Shown: positions 30,844 through 39,433, counted from the first letter of the stretch. The stretch is 64,000 bases of DNA from Sphingomonas sp. J315 (GCF_024666595.1 NZ_CP088296.1:620001-684000); one strand, 5' to 3'. Notes: generated from the letters alone by a model not told the origin. A program made the numbers and translations.

Positions 30844-31327
30844 TGAGCGCCGCCTTCACTGCCTGTCCGGCCTCCGCAGCCGTGACGCTGACGCCCGAGA
30901 TGCGGGCGACGATGTCGCGCGCAGCGTCGGTCGCGACCGCTTCGATCTCACCGGCTGCGGCGGCGCTGGCCTCCGCGATCCGGGTTTCGGCCGCGGTGAC
31001 GCGACCTTCGATCTCGGCATTGGCCGATGCGAGCGCGGCGTCGGTCTGCGCCTGCCCCTCGGCACGCGCCTCGGCCAGGCGCTTGCGCGCCGCATCACGC
31101 GCCGCATTTTCCTGCGCACGCCACGTCTCTTCGGCCTGGTCCGCCGCCGTGCGCGCCGCTTCCGCAGCCGCAAGGTCGTCGGCCACCGACTTGTCGCGCG
31201 CATCCATCGTGCCGGAGACCTTGGGCAAAATGCCCAGGCCGACGATCACGAAGGTGAGCCCGAAGGTCAGCAGCAGCCAGAAGATCTGCGACGCATAGGT
31301 CGCTGCGACTTGTTCGATCTGGGGCAT
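30836..31327 (-). CDS. ATP synthase F0 subunit b'
   Basis: 163 residues with the N-terminal helix QIFWLLLTFGLTFVIVGLGI and then KVSGTMDARDKSVADDLAAA, the b' form found in photosynthetic and other alphaproteobacteria that have two different stalk subunits. Sometimes named atpF2, atpG or atpX. The rest is Ala-rich coiled coil. It starts 64 bases after atpE and overlaps atpF by 8 bases. Confidence 0.93.
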   Translation of the reverse strand: MPQIEQVAATYASQIFWLLLTFGLTFVIVGLGILPKVSGTMDARDKSVADDLAAAEAARTAADQAEETWRAQENAARDAARKRLAEARAEGQAQTDAALASANAEIEGRVTAAETRIAEASAAAAGEIEAVATDAARDIVARISGVSVTAAEAGQAVKAALNG

Positions 31328-31390
31328 TGGTCCGTCCTCTGGTCCGTCGTCAAATCCGCCCCGCGTGGATCACGCAGGGCGGCAGAGACA

Positions 31391-31618
31391 TCAGGCGACG
31401 AAGATCAGCAGCACCGCCACGACGAACGCGAGCAGGCCGAGAAGCTCGGCAGCCGCGAAGCCGATGAACATGTTGCCCTGCTGGCTGGCAGCCGCGCCCG
31501 GATTGCGCAGCGCGCCCTGAAGGAACGCCGCGAACACGTTGCCCACGCCCATCGCCGCGAGGCCCGCACCGATCGCCGCGAGACCGGCGCCGAGCAGCTT
31601 GAATGCATCTGCTTCCAT
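31391..31618 (-). CDS. atpE: ATP synthase F0 subunit c
   Basis: 75-residue rotor ring protein: two helices around the polar loop ALRNPGA, with the proton-carrying Glu58 in FAAAELLGLLAF. The N-terminal helix has the small-residue pattern AIGAGLAAMGVG needed for ring packing, with no sign of a sodium site. Start ATG 31618 has AAGGAG 8 bases upstream; an in-frame GTG at 31627 is too close to that site. Middle gene of the F0 operon. Confidence 0.96.
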   Translation of the reverse strand: MEADAFKLLGAGLAAIGAGLAAMGVGNVFAAFLQGALRNPGAAASQQGNMFIGFAAAELLGLLAFVVAVLLIFVA

Positions 31619-31661
31619 TGAAATCACTCCTTAGAAAAATCAGTCGTTGGTTGGAAAAAAC

Positions 31662-32456
31662 TCAGTGATGATCGTGCAGGTGCACCGCGTCGTTGATGTA
31701 CAGCGACGTGAGCAGCGCGAACACATAGGCTTGGACGCCCGCGACCAGAATCTCGAGCGCCGACACGCCGAGCATCAGCGCGAAGCTGGGGATGCCCACC
31801 AGCGCGCCCCAGCCCAGGCCGGCATTGGTCGAATTGATGATGAAGCCCGCCAGCACCTTGAGCAGGATGTGGCCCGCGGTCATCGCGACGAAGAGTCGCA
31901 GCGCCAGGCTGAACGGGCGGACCATGAACGAGACGAACTCGATCGGCGCCACGAGGAACAGCACGGGCAGCGGCGTGCCCTTTGGCACGAACAGCGAGAA
32001 GAAACGGAAGCCATGCTTGCCCAGCCCGACGATCAGCACGATCGAGAAGCTGAGGATCGCGAGCACGCCGGTGACGGTGAAGTGGCTGGTCGCGGTGAAC
32101 GGATGCACGCCGGGAATCGCGCCGAACGGCAGCAGGCCGATCACGTTGGCGAACAGGATGAACATGAACAGCGAGAAGACATAGGGCAGGAACTTGCGCC
32201 CCTCATGCCCGATATTCGCCTTGAGCAGATTGTCGATGAAGCCGGTAAAGCCCTCGACCGCCATCTGCCAGCGGCCCGGCACGACGTCGCGCTTCATGCC
32301 GCCCAGCATGAACACCCACAGCGCGACGGTCGCGAGGACCATCCATAGCGCGCTGTTGGTGAAGGCGATCGTCTGATTGCCCACGGTGAACATGTCGGCA
32401 ATCGACGTCACCTCGAACTGGTGCATCGGATCGATCTTGCCTGCTTCTTCAGCCAC
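31662..32456 (-). CDS. atpB: ATP synthase F0 subunit a
   Basis: 264-residue membrane subunit that forms the proton half-channels against the c ring. The critical stator arginine is in PFSLALRLFVAMTAGHIL, and the C-terminal GVQAYVFALLTSLYINDAV contains the conserved Gln and Tyr. Preceded by the atpI-like gene at 32490-32806 and followed by atpE 43 bases later. Confidence 0.96.
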   Translation of the reverse strand: MAEEAGKIDPMHQFEVTSIADMFTVGNQTIAFTNSALWMVLATVALWVFMLGGMKRDVVPGRWQMAVEGFTGFIDNLLKANIGHEGRKFLPYVFSLFMFILFANVIGLLPFGAIPGVHPFTATSHFTVTGVLAILSFSIVLIVGLGKHGFRFFSLFVPKGTPLPVLFLVAPIEFVSFMVRPFSLALRLFVAMTAGHILLKVLAGFIINSTNAGLGWGALVGIPSFALMLGVSALEILVAGVQAYVFALLTSLYINDAVHLHDHH

Positions 32457-32489
32457 GCCCGTTTCCCATGTAACGCAAGCGCCCGAAAG

Positions 32490-32806
32490 TCACTTCGAGC
32501 GCTGGTTCGAAATCCTGATGATGTTCCTGAACGCGCTGACGATGCCGAGGGCAAGCAGCGTGAGCAGGAGCCATGGCGAGGTTCCCAGGAACCGATCGAG
32601 TACCCACCCGATCAGCGCCCCCCGACCATTCCTCCGATCAGCTCGGCGAGGACGCGGTTGCCGAGGCGATAGTTACGATCGCCATCCTGCTGCCCCTCGC
32701 CCCGCCGATCCGCCTCTTCGGATTTGGCCCGCGCCAGCCGCTCGTTGAGCGAAGTGATGCGGGAATCCTCCTTGAGGGGGTCCAGTCCGGGCTCGTTCTC
32801 GGTCAT
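32490..32806 (-). pseudogene. atpI: AtpI-like ATP synthase protein I, frameshifted
   Basis: Assembly factor for the F0 c ring, normally first in the operon. ATG 32806 (MTENEPGLDPLKED) follows GGAGGAAG. The frame reads RVLAELIGGMVGG and then stops at 32612; the adjacent frame continues ALIGWVLDRFLGTSPWLLLT, then LALGIVSAFRNIIRISNQRS up to 32490, exactly the second AtpI membrane helix. One missing G in the run at 32618-32623 (six C on the plus strand; seven needed) explains it. The repaired protein is about 105 residues. Likely sequence error. Confidence 0.85.
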
Positions 32807-32913
32807 TTCGCTTCCTCCGCCAGTCATATTCCAGGGCGAAACGCATGGGCCGAGCGGCGAGCCCGCCAAGGCACGCGCGCTTTAGAAAGGGGGGGTCGCC
32901 GAGTCAACCGCGG

Positions 32914-32928
32914 TGCAACATTGTTGCA
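32914..32928. promoter_or_regulatory. TGCAAC-N3-GTTGCA palindrome upstream of the F0 operon
   Basis: A 15-base palindrome (TGCAAC ATT GTTGCA) lies 107 bases upstream of atpI and 82 upstream of radC, in the divergent gap. Could be an operator for either; pattern only. Confidence 0.3.
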
Positions 32929-33010
32929 ACCGACAGATCAATCCGTCCCTGCCAGGGGGAGGGTTTTTGCGCCCCTTTCCCGCCCCCGCCTCTGCCGCTA
33001 GGCTCCCTTT

Positions 33011-33811
33011 ATGGGGGACGGCGGCAGCGAGGCGATTACCGACGGGACCGGGCATCGCGCGCGGCTGCGGTCGCGGTTGCTGGCGGATCATGAAGCGCTG
33101 CTCGACCATGAACTGATCGAGTATCTGCTCGCTCTGGCGATTCCCCGGCGCGATACCAAGCCGCTGGCCAAGGCGCTGCTCCATCAGTTCGGCGGCATCG
33201 CCGGACTGTTGACCGCCGACGCGGAAGCGATCGCGCGGGTGCCGGGGATGGGCGAGACCTCGGTCGCGGCGCTCAAGATCGCGCATGCGGCAGCGTTGCG
33301 GCTCCTAAAGGGAGAGGTCGCGGCGCGGCCGATCTTGTCCAACTGGCAGGCGCTGCTGGATTATCTCCGCGCCGACATGGCGCATCATGCGATCGAGCGC
33401 GTGCGGGTACTGCATCTGAACAGCCGCAACATGCTGATCCGCGACGAATTGATGCAGGAAGGGTCGGTGGACGAGGCCCCGGTCTATGTCCGCGAAGTAA
33501 TCCGCCGTGCGATCGATCTGGGATCGACCGCGATCATCCTGGTCCACAACCATCCCAGTGGCGACCCGAGCCCGAGCCGGGCGGATATCGAACTGACGCG
33601 CAATATTGTGGAGGCGGGGAAGCGGCTGGGCATTGCGGTGCATGACCATATCGTCATCGGCACCGCCGGGCATGTCAGCCTGCGCGCGCAGGGGGCTGAT
33701 GTAGCGCTCGGCGCTGTCCGGCGACCTGATCTCCTGCGAGATCAGGGGTCCAGAGTTGCACCAGACATCCGCCTTGGCTCCGGGCTCCTGCCTGCGCAGG
33801 AGCCCGGATAA
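33011..33811 (+). CDS. radC: RadC family JAB/JAMM domain protein, C-terminus extended by a frameshift
   Basis: N-terminal helix-hairpin-helix (LIEYLLALAIPRRDTKPLA, RVPGMGETSVAALK) and a C-terminal JAMM metalloprotease-like domain with HNHPSGDPSPSRADIELT. Named for DNA repair, but the role is unproven. Homologues end just after HVSLRAQGL. Here the frame reads on 36 residues into a REP-like repeat and stops at 33811. Removing one G from the run at 33691-33695 gives SLRAQGLM and a stop at 33704, which I take as the real end. Monocistronic; divergent from the ATP synthase operon. Confidence 0.9.
   Translation: MGDGGSEAITDGTGHRARLRSRLLADHEALLDHELIEYLLALAIPRRDTKPLAKALLHQFGGIAGLLTADAEAIARVPGMGETSVAALKIAHAAALRLLKGEVAARPILSNWQALLDYLRADMAHHAIERVRVLHLNSRNMLIRDELMQEGSVDEAPVYVREVIRRAIDLGSTAIILVHNHPSGDPSPSRADIELTRNIVEAGKRLGIAVHDHIVIGTAGHVSLRAQGADVALGAVRRPDLLRDQGSRVAPDIRLGSGLLPAQEPG
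33725..33807. repeat. REP-like double hairpin (type 3)
   Basis: Two small palindromes: CCTGATCTC-CTGC-GAGATCAGG (33725-33747) and CGGGCTCCTGCCTGCGCAGG followed by AGCCCG (33781-33806). The second is related to the repeat after gpmA. Both lie in the readthrough tail of radC. Confidence 0.75.
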
Positions 33812-33812
33812 A

Positions 33813-33840
33813 CGGCCGCCGGAGCGAACTCCGGCGGCCG
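33813..33840. terminator. Intrinsic terminator of the EF-hand gene
   Basis: Perfect 12-bp stem CGGCCGCCGGAG / CTCCGGCGGCCG with loop CGAA; on the minus strand it is followed by TTTATC. Positioned 42 bases past the EF-hand gene stop. Confidence 0.75.
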
Positions 33841-33882
33841 GTGGACGGGCGCGATGCGGTACGCCCCTCCGAGGAGACACGG

Positions 33883-34446
33883 TTACGACGCCGCAGCAGG
33901 GGCAAGGAAGGCCTTCAGTTCGTCCTTGCTCACGCCGCCCGACTTGTCGGCATCCGCCGAGGCAAGCGCCTTGCCGAGCCATTCCTTGTCAGCCGCCGAT
34001 TCGCCGGTGAACGCAGGCTCGGTCGCCGAACGCAGCGCAACCATCCAGGCACCGAATTCCTCCTGCTTCAGGCTGCCATCGGCATCCTTGTCATAGGTCG
34101 GGAAGCCCTGATCGACGATCTGCGCAATCTGCTCCGCATTGGCGGGCTGCTGCGCAGGCTGCTGAGCGGGCTGAGTCGCCTGTGCCTGCTCTGCGGCCTG
34201 AGGCTCCGGAGTCGGCGTGGGCGACGGAGTCGGCGTGGGAGTCGGCTCAGGCGTCGGCGTCGCTTCCGGAACCGGCTCAGCGTCGGGCTGTGGCGCGGGT
34301 GCCGGAACCTCTTGCGGAACAGGCTCGGTCGTCTCGCCCGGGGCCGGCTGTTCCTGAGTCGGCGGAGTCTGCGGGTCGGGCATGTCCTGGGCAAGTGCCG
34401 GGGCCGAGATCGCAACCGCACTGGCCAAAAGGATAGATTTCAACAT
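33883..34446 (-). CDS. Secreted EF-hand calcium-binding protein
   Basis: 187 residues: signal peptide MLKSILLASAVAISAPALAQ, a Pro/Thr/Glu-rich linker (residues 22-100, with PTPTPSPTPTPEP and QPAQQPAQQP repeats), then two EF-hand loops, DKDADGSLKQEE and DADKSGGVSKDE, each with Asp at positions 1, 3 and 5 and Glu at 12. It is probably periplasmic, where it could buffer or sense calcium. No partner gene is adjacent. Divergent from purB, with a 261-base gap. Confidence 0.85.
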   Translation of the reverse strand: MLKSILLASAVAISAPALAQDMPDPQTPPTQEQPAPGETTEPVPQEVPAPAPQPDAEPVPEATPTPEPTPTPTPSPTPTPEPQAAEQAQATQPAQQPAQQPANAEQIAQIVDQGFPTYDKDADGSLKQEEFGAWMVALRSATEPAFTGESAADKEWLGKALASADADKSGGVSKDELKAFLAPAAAS

Positions 34447-34508
34447 GTCATTCTCCAGTCATCAGAAATGTTAATTCCGAAAACGCCGAACATTTAGTTC
34501 CAGCGAGT

Positions 34509-34539
34509 GTGACAAGAGAACGAGTTGCATATTTGTCAC
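34509..34539. promoter_or_regulatory. GTGACAA...TTGTCAC inverted repeat upstream of the EF-hand gene
   Basis: Perfect 7-bp arms (GTGACAA at 34509-34515, TTGTCAC at 34533-34539) separated by 17 bases in an AT-rich stretch 63 bases upstream of the EF-hand gene start. May include the promoter (TTGTCA as -35 on the minus strand) or an operator. Confidence 0.35.
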
Positions 34540-34707
34540 GTTCCACAATATTATTTCAATCAGCGCAACTCGCCTCCGTAACGCATCTGTTCGACCAAAT
34601 TCTGTGCGAACGATGCGACGAGCCGATTGGAACACTTCAGTGTGGCCGGGTTTGCCGCGCCGCCGGGGCTTTGCTAGGGGCCGCCGCGTCCCACGAAAGG
34701 CTCTGAC

Positions 34708-36021
34708 ATGGTCCCCCGCTATTCCCGCCCCGCCATGACCACGATCTGGTCGCCCGAAACCCGCTTCGGCATCTGGTTCGAGATCGAGGCGCACGCGACC
34801 GAGAAGCTGGGCGAGCTGGGCGTGGTGCCCGAATCGGCGGCGAAGGCGCTGTGGGACTGGTGGGCGACCAACCCGACCATCGACGTCGCCGCGATCGACG
34901 CGATCGAGGCGGTGACCAAGCATGACGTGATCGCGTTCCTGACCTGGGTCGCGGAGAATGTCGGCGACGAAGCGCGCTTCATGCATCAGGGGATGACGTC
35001 GAGCGACGTGCTCGACACCTGCCTTGCGGTGCAGCTGACGCGCGCGGCGGATATCCTGCTCGACGATCTCGACCAGCTGCTCGCGGTACTCAAGCGCCGT
35101 GCATATGAGCACAAGCTGACCCCGACCATCGGGCGCAGCCATGGCATTCATGCGGAACCGGTGACGTTCGGCCTCAAGCTTGCCGAAGCCTATGCCGAGT
35201 TCAAGCGGTGCAAGACCCGCCTGATCGCGGCCCGCGCGGACATTGCGACCTGCGCGATTTCGGGCGCGGTCGGCACCTTCGCCAATATCGACCCGCGCGT
35301 GGAGCAGCATGTCGCCGACAAGCTGGGCCTCGCGGTCGAGCCGGTGTCGACGCAGGTGATCCCGCGCGATCGGCATGCGATGTTCTTCGCGACGCTGGGC
35401 GTCATTGCCAGTTCGATCGAGCGGCTCGCGGTCGAGGTGCGCCATCTGCAGCGCACCGAGGTGCTGGAAGCGGAGGAGTATTTCTCGCCCGGGCAGAAGG
35501 GTTCGTCGGCGATGCCGCACAAGCGCAACCCGGTGCTGACCGAAAACCTCACCGGCCTCGCCCGCATGGTCCGCAGCGCGGTGATCCCGGCGATGGAGAA
35601 TGTCGCGCTGTGGCATGAGCGCGACATCAGTCACTCGTCGGTCGAGCGCTATATCGGCCCGGACGCGACGATCACGCTCGACTTCGCGCTCGCCCGGCTG
35701 ACCGGGGTGATCGACAAGCTGCTGGTCTATCCGGCGCGGATGCAGAAGAATCTGGATCGCATGGGCGGGCTGGTCCACTCGCAGCGCGTGCTGCTGGCGC
35801 TGACCCAGGCCGGGGTGAGCCGCGAGGACAGCTATCGGCTGGTCCAGCGCAACGCGATGCAGGTGTGGGAGAGCGACGGGGAACTGTCGCTGCTCGAACT
35901 GCTCAAGGCCGATCCCGAGGTCACCGCCGCGCTGTCGCCGCAGCAGATCGAGGAGAAGTTCGACCTCGACTATCATTTCAAGGCGGTAGATACCATTTTC
36001 GCACGGGTATTCGCGGATTGA
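34708..36021 (+). CDS. purB: Adenylosuccinate lyase
   Basis: Catalyses two fumarate-releasing steps of purine synthesis (SAICAR to AICAR, adenylosuccinate to AMP). It begins [20 protein letters not shown], typical of the alphaproteobacterial form, has the [14 protein letters not shown] and [16 protein letters not shown] segments, and the fumarase/aspartase signature [11 protein letters not shown] with the catalytic Ser loop. 437 residues, normal. The following Lys-rich gene begins 51 bases downstream. Confidence 0.97.
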   Translation: MVPRYSRPAMTTIWSPETRFGIWFEIEAHATEKLGELGVVPESAAKALWDWWATNPTIDVAAIDAIEAVTKHDVIAFLTWVAENVGDEARFMHQGMTSSDVLDTCLAVQLTRAADILLDDLDQLLAVLKRRAYEHKLTPTIGRSHGIHAEPVTFGLKLAEAYAEFKRCKTRLIAARADIATCAISGAVGTFANIDPRVEQHVADKLGLAVEPVSTQVIPRDRHAMFFATLGVIASSIERLAVEVRHLQRTEVLEAEEYFSPGQKGSSAMPHKRNPVLTENLTGLARMVRSAVIPAMENVALWHERDISHSSVERYIGPDATITLDFALARLTGVIDKLLVYPARMQKNLDRMGGLVHSQRVLLALTQAGVSREDSYRLVQRNAMQVWESDGELSLLELLKADPEVTAALSPQQIEEKFDLDYHFKAVDTIFARVFAD

Positions 36022-36072
36022 CGACATGCCTCCGGGTGTGTCAGTCGAGTGACACACCAAGGAGGCGTGACG

Positions 36073-36720
36073 ATGGCCAAGGCGAAGGACGGGGCGAAGG
36101 CGAAGAAGAGCAAGACGGCCAAGGCATCGAAGGCCGCCAAGGCACCCAAGCTGCCCAAGACGGTCGCCGGGATCGAATTGCCCAAGGAATTGCGCGAACA
36201 GGGTGCCAAGCTGCTCGAGCTGACCAAGCACCCGTTGGTCGCCGATATCGTTGCCGCAGGACTGGTCGCGCTGGCGGGCAATGTCCGCAAGAAGGCGGCG
36301 GACGCGCAATCCGCCCCTGCCCCCACTCCCGCCGCGAGCGACGCGCCCAAGCCGTCGGGTATGGACGACTTTGCAAGGAACGCCTCGTCGCTCGCCACGC
36401 TGATTGCGGCGCGCGCGGCGGAGAAGATCACGGCGCGGCTGGCTGGCGAGAAGCCGCCCGAGGCTCCGAAGGCACCAGAGGCCCCCGCGGCACCCGCTGC
36501 TGAAGCTCCGCCCGCGCCGCCGAAGAACCCCGCAGCGCCGAAAAAGCCTGCACTCAAAGCAACTGCCGCGAAGAAGCCGGCCGCGGCGAAACCTGCTGCT
36601 GCGAAACCTGCTGCTGCGAAGCCTGCCGCAACGAAGAAGCCCGCCGCCAAGCCCGCTGCAAAGGCTCCCGCCAAGCCGCGCGCGCCCCGCGCCGCCAAGC
36701 CCAAGACTCCACCCGCCTGA
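36073..36720 (+). CDS. Histone H1-like Lys/Ala/Pro-rich protein
   Basis: 215 residues from ATG 36073, after AAGGAGG. Three parts are visible: a Lys/Ala-rich start (MAKAKDGAKAKKSKTAKASK), a central globular region (residues 35-130; LREQGAKLLELTKHPLVADI, FARNASSLATLIAARAAEKI), and a C-terminal tail of KPAAAKP-type repeats ending PRAPRAAKPKTPPA, like eukaryotic H1 or bacterial HctB/AlgP-type tails. It may bind DNA or RNA non-specifically. I do not recognise the central domain. The GTG of the DUF4126 gene starts 4 bases after its stop. Confidence 0.75.
   Translation: MAKAKDGAKAKKSKTAKASKAAKAPKLPKTVAGIELPKELREQGAKLLELTKHPLVADIVAAGLVALAGNVRKKAADAQSAPAPTPAASDAPKPSGMDDFARNASSLATLIAARAAEKITARLAGEKPPEAPKAPEAPAAPAAEAPPAPPKNPAAPKKPALKATAAKKPAAAKPAAAKPAAAKPAATKKPAAKPAAKAPAKPRAPRAAKPKTPPA
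36573..36657 (+). repeat. 15-bp tandem repeat encoding KPAAA
   Basis: Several near-identical 15-base units of the form GCGAAACCTGCTGCT encode AKPAA repeats in the tail of the H1-like protein. Such repeats can vary in number between strains. Confidence 0.7.
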
Positions 36721-36724
36721 GCCC

Positions 36725-37339
36725 GTGGGCGCGGTCGAGATCATCGGGCTGGCCGCTTCGGTCAGCCTGCTCGCGGGCTGGCGGCTTTATCTGTGCGTGT
36801 TCGCGGTCGGCCTGGCGATGCAGACCGGCTGGGTCGAGCTGCCGCATCAGCTGAAGGCCCTCGACGTGCTGGCGAACCCGTGGGTGATCGGCATTGCCGG
36901 GATCGGCGCGGTCGCGGAGTTCTTTGCCGACAAGGTGATGTGGATCGATTCGGTGTGGGACAGCATCCACACCGCGATCCGACCGATTGGCGGCGCATTG
37001 CTCGCGCTCGCCATCGTCGATCCGGGCGATCCGGCGTGGCAGGTCGCTGCGCTGCTGCTCGGCGGTGGGGGCGCGCTGCTGACGCATGGCGCCAAGGCAG
37101 GCGCGCGGGCGGCGGTGAATGTCAGTCCGGAGCCGGTGAGCAATGTCGTGGTGTCGACGGGCGAGGATATCCTGACCGGCGGGCTGCTGTTTCTGGCGCT
37201 GGCGAACCCGGTGGCGGCGGTGGTGATTGCGGTTCTGGTGCTGGCGGCGACGGTAGCGGCGCTGGTGGTGTTGCGTCGGGTGTTGCGGCGGTTGCTTAGT
37301 CGCAAATCCTCCCCGGGACGGGGAGGTGGCAGCGCGTAG
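36725..37339 (+). CDS. DUF4126 family membrane protein
   Basis: 204 residues from GTG 36725 (VGAVEIIGLAASVSLLAGWR), 4 bases after the H1-like gene. Four or five hydrophobic segments, with the conserved ADKVMWIDSVWDSIHTAIRP and a C-terminal double helix (NPVAAVVIAVLVLAATVAAL). DUF4126 proteins are of unknown function. The final residues (about SSPGRGGGSA) are read from a REP-like repeat, so the gene has recruited its stop codon from the repeat. Confidence 0.85.
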   Translation: MGAVEIIGLAASVSLLAGWRLYLCVFAVGLAMQTGWVELPHQLKALDVLANPWVIGIAGIGAVAEFFADKVMWIDSVWDSIHTAIRPIGGALLALAIVDPGDPAWQVAALLLGGGGALLTHGAKAGARAAVNVSPEPVSNVVVSTGEDILTGGLLFLALANPVAAVVIAVLVLAATVAALVVLRRVLRRLLSRKSSPGRGGGSA

Positions 37340-37438
37340 CGCTGACGGAGGGGGGCGAGGCACCGGACCCCTAGCCTCGGGCCCCCTCCACCACCCGCTG
37401 CGCGGGCGGTCCCCCTCCCCGTTCCGGGGAGGATTTTT
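37304..37438. repeat. REP-like inverted repeat (type 4)
   Basis: Outer arms AAATCCTCCCCGGGACGGGG and CCCCGTTCCGGGGAGGATTT with inner CCCCTCC/GGAGGGG elements. It overlaps the last codons of the DUF4126 gene and ends at the stop codon of the dienelactone hydrolase gene, so it separates two convergent genes. Confidence 0.85.
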
Positions 37439-38162
37439 AAGCGAATACCTCGGCCAGAAACCCCATCATCGCAGCCCAACTGCGGCGGTCGGCATTCGCG
37501 TCGTAGCCGAAGCCGGGGCGAGTTGAGCCTTTCTGGCTCACGTCGGTGAAGCCGTGTCCTGCCCCGCCATAGCCGTGGAGCTGCCAGTCCGCCCCCGCAG
37601 TGCTCAGCTCGGCGGCGAGGGCGGTGACCGCGTCGGGCGGGGCGAGCGGGTCGTCCCAGCCGTGGCAGACCAGCAGCTTCGCCGCGATCGGGGTCGGATA
37701 GGCATAGCCCGGCGGGTCGAAGATGCCGTGGAATGCAACCACGCCGCGCACCGCGCCACCCGCGCGGGCGAGGTCGATGACCGACTTGCCGCCGAAGCAA
37801 TAGCCGATGGCGGCGGTCCGCCCGGCATCGACCTGTGGCAGCGCCTGGAGCGCGGCGAGGCTGGCAAACAGGCGGTCGCGCAGCAGCGGGCGGTCCGCGT
37901 TGAGCGCATTCATATACATTGCGGGGTCGGGTGATTCGCGCGTGGTGCGCTTGCCCTGTCCGTAGAGATCGGCGACGAAGCCGACATAGCCCAGCGCCGC
38001 GATCCGCTCAGCGGTGACGCGGTCCTGTTCCTTTTCGCCCAGCACATTGGGGACGATCAGCACGCCGGGGCGCGGCGCGGTCCAGTCGCTGTCGACCACC
38101 GCGACCCCCGCGAACGGGCCGCCGGGGCCGTCATAGACGATGGTCTGTCTTTCAATTGCCAT
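37437..38162 (-). CDS. Dienelactone hydrolase family protein
   Basis: Alpha/beta hydrolase of 241 residues. The nucleophile elbow GYCFGG contains Cys rather than Ser, as in dienelactone hydrolases; the acid lies in HGWDDPLAP and the histidine in GGAGHGFTD. Such enzymes open lactones from aromatic degradation, but many act on other esters, and no aromatic pathway is nearby. I choose the second ATG (38162), 6 bases after GGAGG, over the ATG at 38168. Divergent from gpmA. Confidence 0.9.
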   Translation of the reverse strand: MAIERQTIVYDGPGGPFAGVAVVDSDWTAPRPGVLIVPNVLGEKEQDRVTAERIAALGYVGFVADLYGQGKRTTRESPDPAMYMNALNADRPLLRDRLFASLAALQALPQVDAGRTAAIGYCFGGKSVIDLARAGGAVRGVVAFHGIFDPPGYAYPTPIAAKLLVCHGWDDPLAPPDAVTALAAELSTAGADWQLHGYGGAGHGFTDVSQKGSTRPGFGYDANADRRSWAAMMGFLAEVFA

Positions 38163-38231
38163 GGCCATCCTCCGTTGCCCTGTCGGCCCACTTCGCTAAG
38201 GACGCGGGCAAAGTCCTGCAAGGAGTAGCCC

Positions 38232-38918
38232 ATGCCCACGCTCGTCCTGATCCGCCACGGCCAGTCGTCCTGGAATCTGGAAAACCGCTTCACCGGATGG
38301 TGGGACGTCGACCTGACCGAACAGGGCGTTAAGGAAGCGTGGGCCGCGGGCGAGCTGATGCGCGAGAAGGGTCTCGACTTCGACATGACCTATACCAGCT
38401 TTCAGAGCCGGGCGATCAAGACGCTCAATCTGGCGCTGGAGGCGATGGGTCGGCTGTGGCTGCCGACCGAGAAGAGCTGGAAGCTGAACGAGCGGCATTA
38501 TGGCGGGCTGACCGGGCTCGACAAGGCGGAGACCGCAGCCAAGCATGGCGACGATCAGGTCAAGATCTGGCGCCGCAGCTTCGACATCCCGCCCCCGCTG
38601 CCCGAGGAAGGGTCGCCTTGGGACCTGGCCAAGGACGCGCGCTACAAGGGCATTCCGATCCCGCAGACCGAAAGCCTGAAGGACACGATCGCGCGCGTGC
38701 TGCCCTATTGGGAAGAGCGGATCGCCCCGGACCTGCGCGCGGGCAAGCGCGTGTTGATCGCCGCGCACGGCAATTCGCTGCGCGCGCTGGTCAAGCATCT
38801 GTCGGGGATTTCGGACGCAGATATCGCATCGCTGGAAATCCCGACCGGGCAGCCGATCGTGTACGAGCTGGCGGACGATCTGACCGCGATGGATCGCTAT
38901 TATCTGAGCGAACGGTAA
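38232..38918 (+). CDS. gpmA: 2,3-bisphosphoglycerate-dependent phosphoglycerate mutase
   Basis: Glycolytic and gluconeogenic enzyme interconverting 3- and 2-phosphoglycerate. The phosphohistidine motif [10 protein letters not shown] is at residues 5-14; [28 protein letters not shown] and [14 protein letters not shown] complete the active site. 228 residues, normal. It has a good AAGGAG site just before the ATG. Followed by a REP-like repeat. Confidence 0.97.
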   Translation: MPTLVLIRHGQSSWNLENRFTGWWDVDLTEQGVKEAWAAGELMREKGLDFDMTYTSFQSRAIKTLNLALEAMGRLWLPTEKSWKLNERHYGGLTGLDKAETAAKHGDDQVKIWRRSFDIPPPLPEEGSPWDLAKDARYKGIPIPQTESLKDTIARVLPYWEERIAPDLRAGKRVLIAAHGNSLRALVKHLSGISDADIASLEIPTGQPIVYELADDLTAMDRYYLSER

Positions 38919-38925
38919 GGTCTGC

Positions 38926-39004
38926 GCTCCTGCGGAGGCAGGAGCCCAGAGCCACGGGCGACTCGCTCAAATGCCCTGTGCTCCTGCCTTCGCAGGAGCA
39001 CAGG
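38926..39004. repeat. REP-like double hairpin (type 5)
   Basis: GCTCCTGCGGAGGCAGGAGC (38926-38945) and TGTGCTCCTGCCTTCGCAGG AGCACA (38978-39002) form two hairpins between gpmA and the convergent osmC-like gene. Same core (CTCCTGC...GCAGGAG) as in the repeat downstream of radC. Confidence 0.8.
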
Positions 39005-39007
39005 AAC

Positions 39008-39433
39008 CTAGCTCAGCGTGTGCGCCAGGCTGACTTCGGCGTTCATCAGCTTCGACACGGGGCAGTTCTTCTTCGCCTCATCGGCCAGCTGCGCGAACTG
39101 GTCGGGGTCGATGCCCGGCACGCTGGCTTCGAGCGTCAGGTCGGAGCGGGTGATGGCGAAACCGCCATCCTTCTGCTCCAGCTTCACTGCGGCTTTGGTT
39201 TCCAGCGTCCCCTCGCTGAAGCCCGCGCGCGCGAGAGCAAAGCTCAGTGCCATGGTGAAGCAACCGGCATGGGCGGCGGCGATCAGCTCCTCGGGGTTGG
39301 TCCCCGGCTCCTCTTCGAACCGCGTATTGAAGCCATAGAACTGGTCGGTCAGCACCCCTGACTGGGTGGTGATCGCGCCCTTTCCTTCCTTGCCGAAGCC
39401 GGAATAGCGGGCGGTGGCGGTGCGCGTGGTCAT
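39008..39433 (-). CDS. OsmC family peroxiredoxin
   Basis: 141-residue thiol peroxidase of the OsmC/Ohr family, which reduces organic hydroperoxides. Two redox cysteines are seen in AAAHAGCFTMAL and KNCPVSKLM, with the catalytic Arg/Glu region NTRFEEEPGTNPEEL. I choose ATG 39433 (MTTRTATARYSG), 8 bases after AGGAG; the ATG at 39439 is only a base away from it. Divergent from the LytS-like kinase and convergent with gpmA. Confidence 0.93.
   Translation of the reverse strand: MTTRTATARYSGFGKEGKGAITTQSGVLTDQFYGFNTRFEEEPGTNPEELIAAAHAGCFTMALSFALARAGFSEGTLETKAAVKLEQKDGGFAITRSDLTLEASVPGIDPDQFAQLADEAKKNCPVSKLMNAEVSLAHTLS

Noticed and set aside
32490..32520. GGTTCGAAATCC string resembling a tRNA T-arm
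   Set aside because: No acceptor stem or anticodon arm fits around it, and it codes for the end of AtpI.
34471..36744. 757-residue open frame on the minus strand opposite purB and the H1-like gene
   Set aside because: It is antisense to purB, which has unmistakable motifs. High GC keeps the opposite frame open; the product is Arg-rich low complexity.
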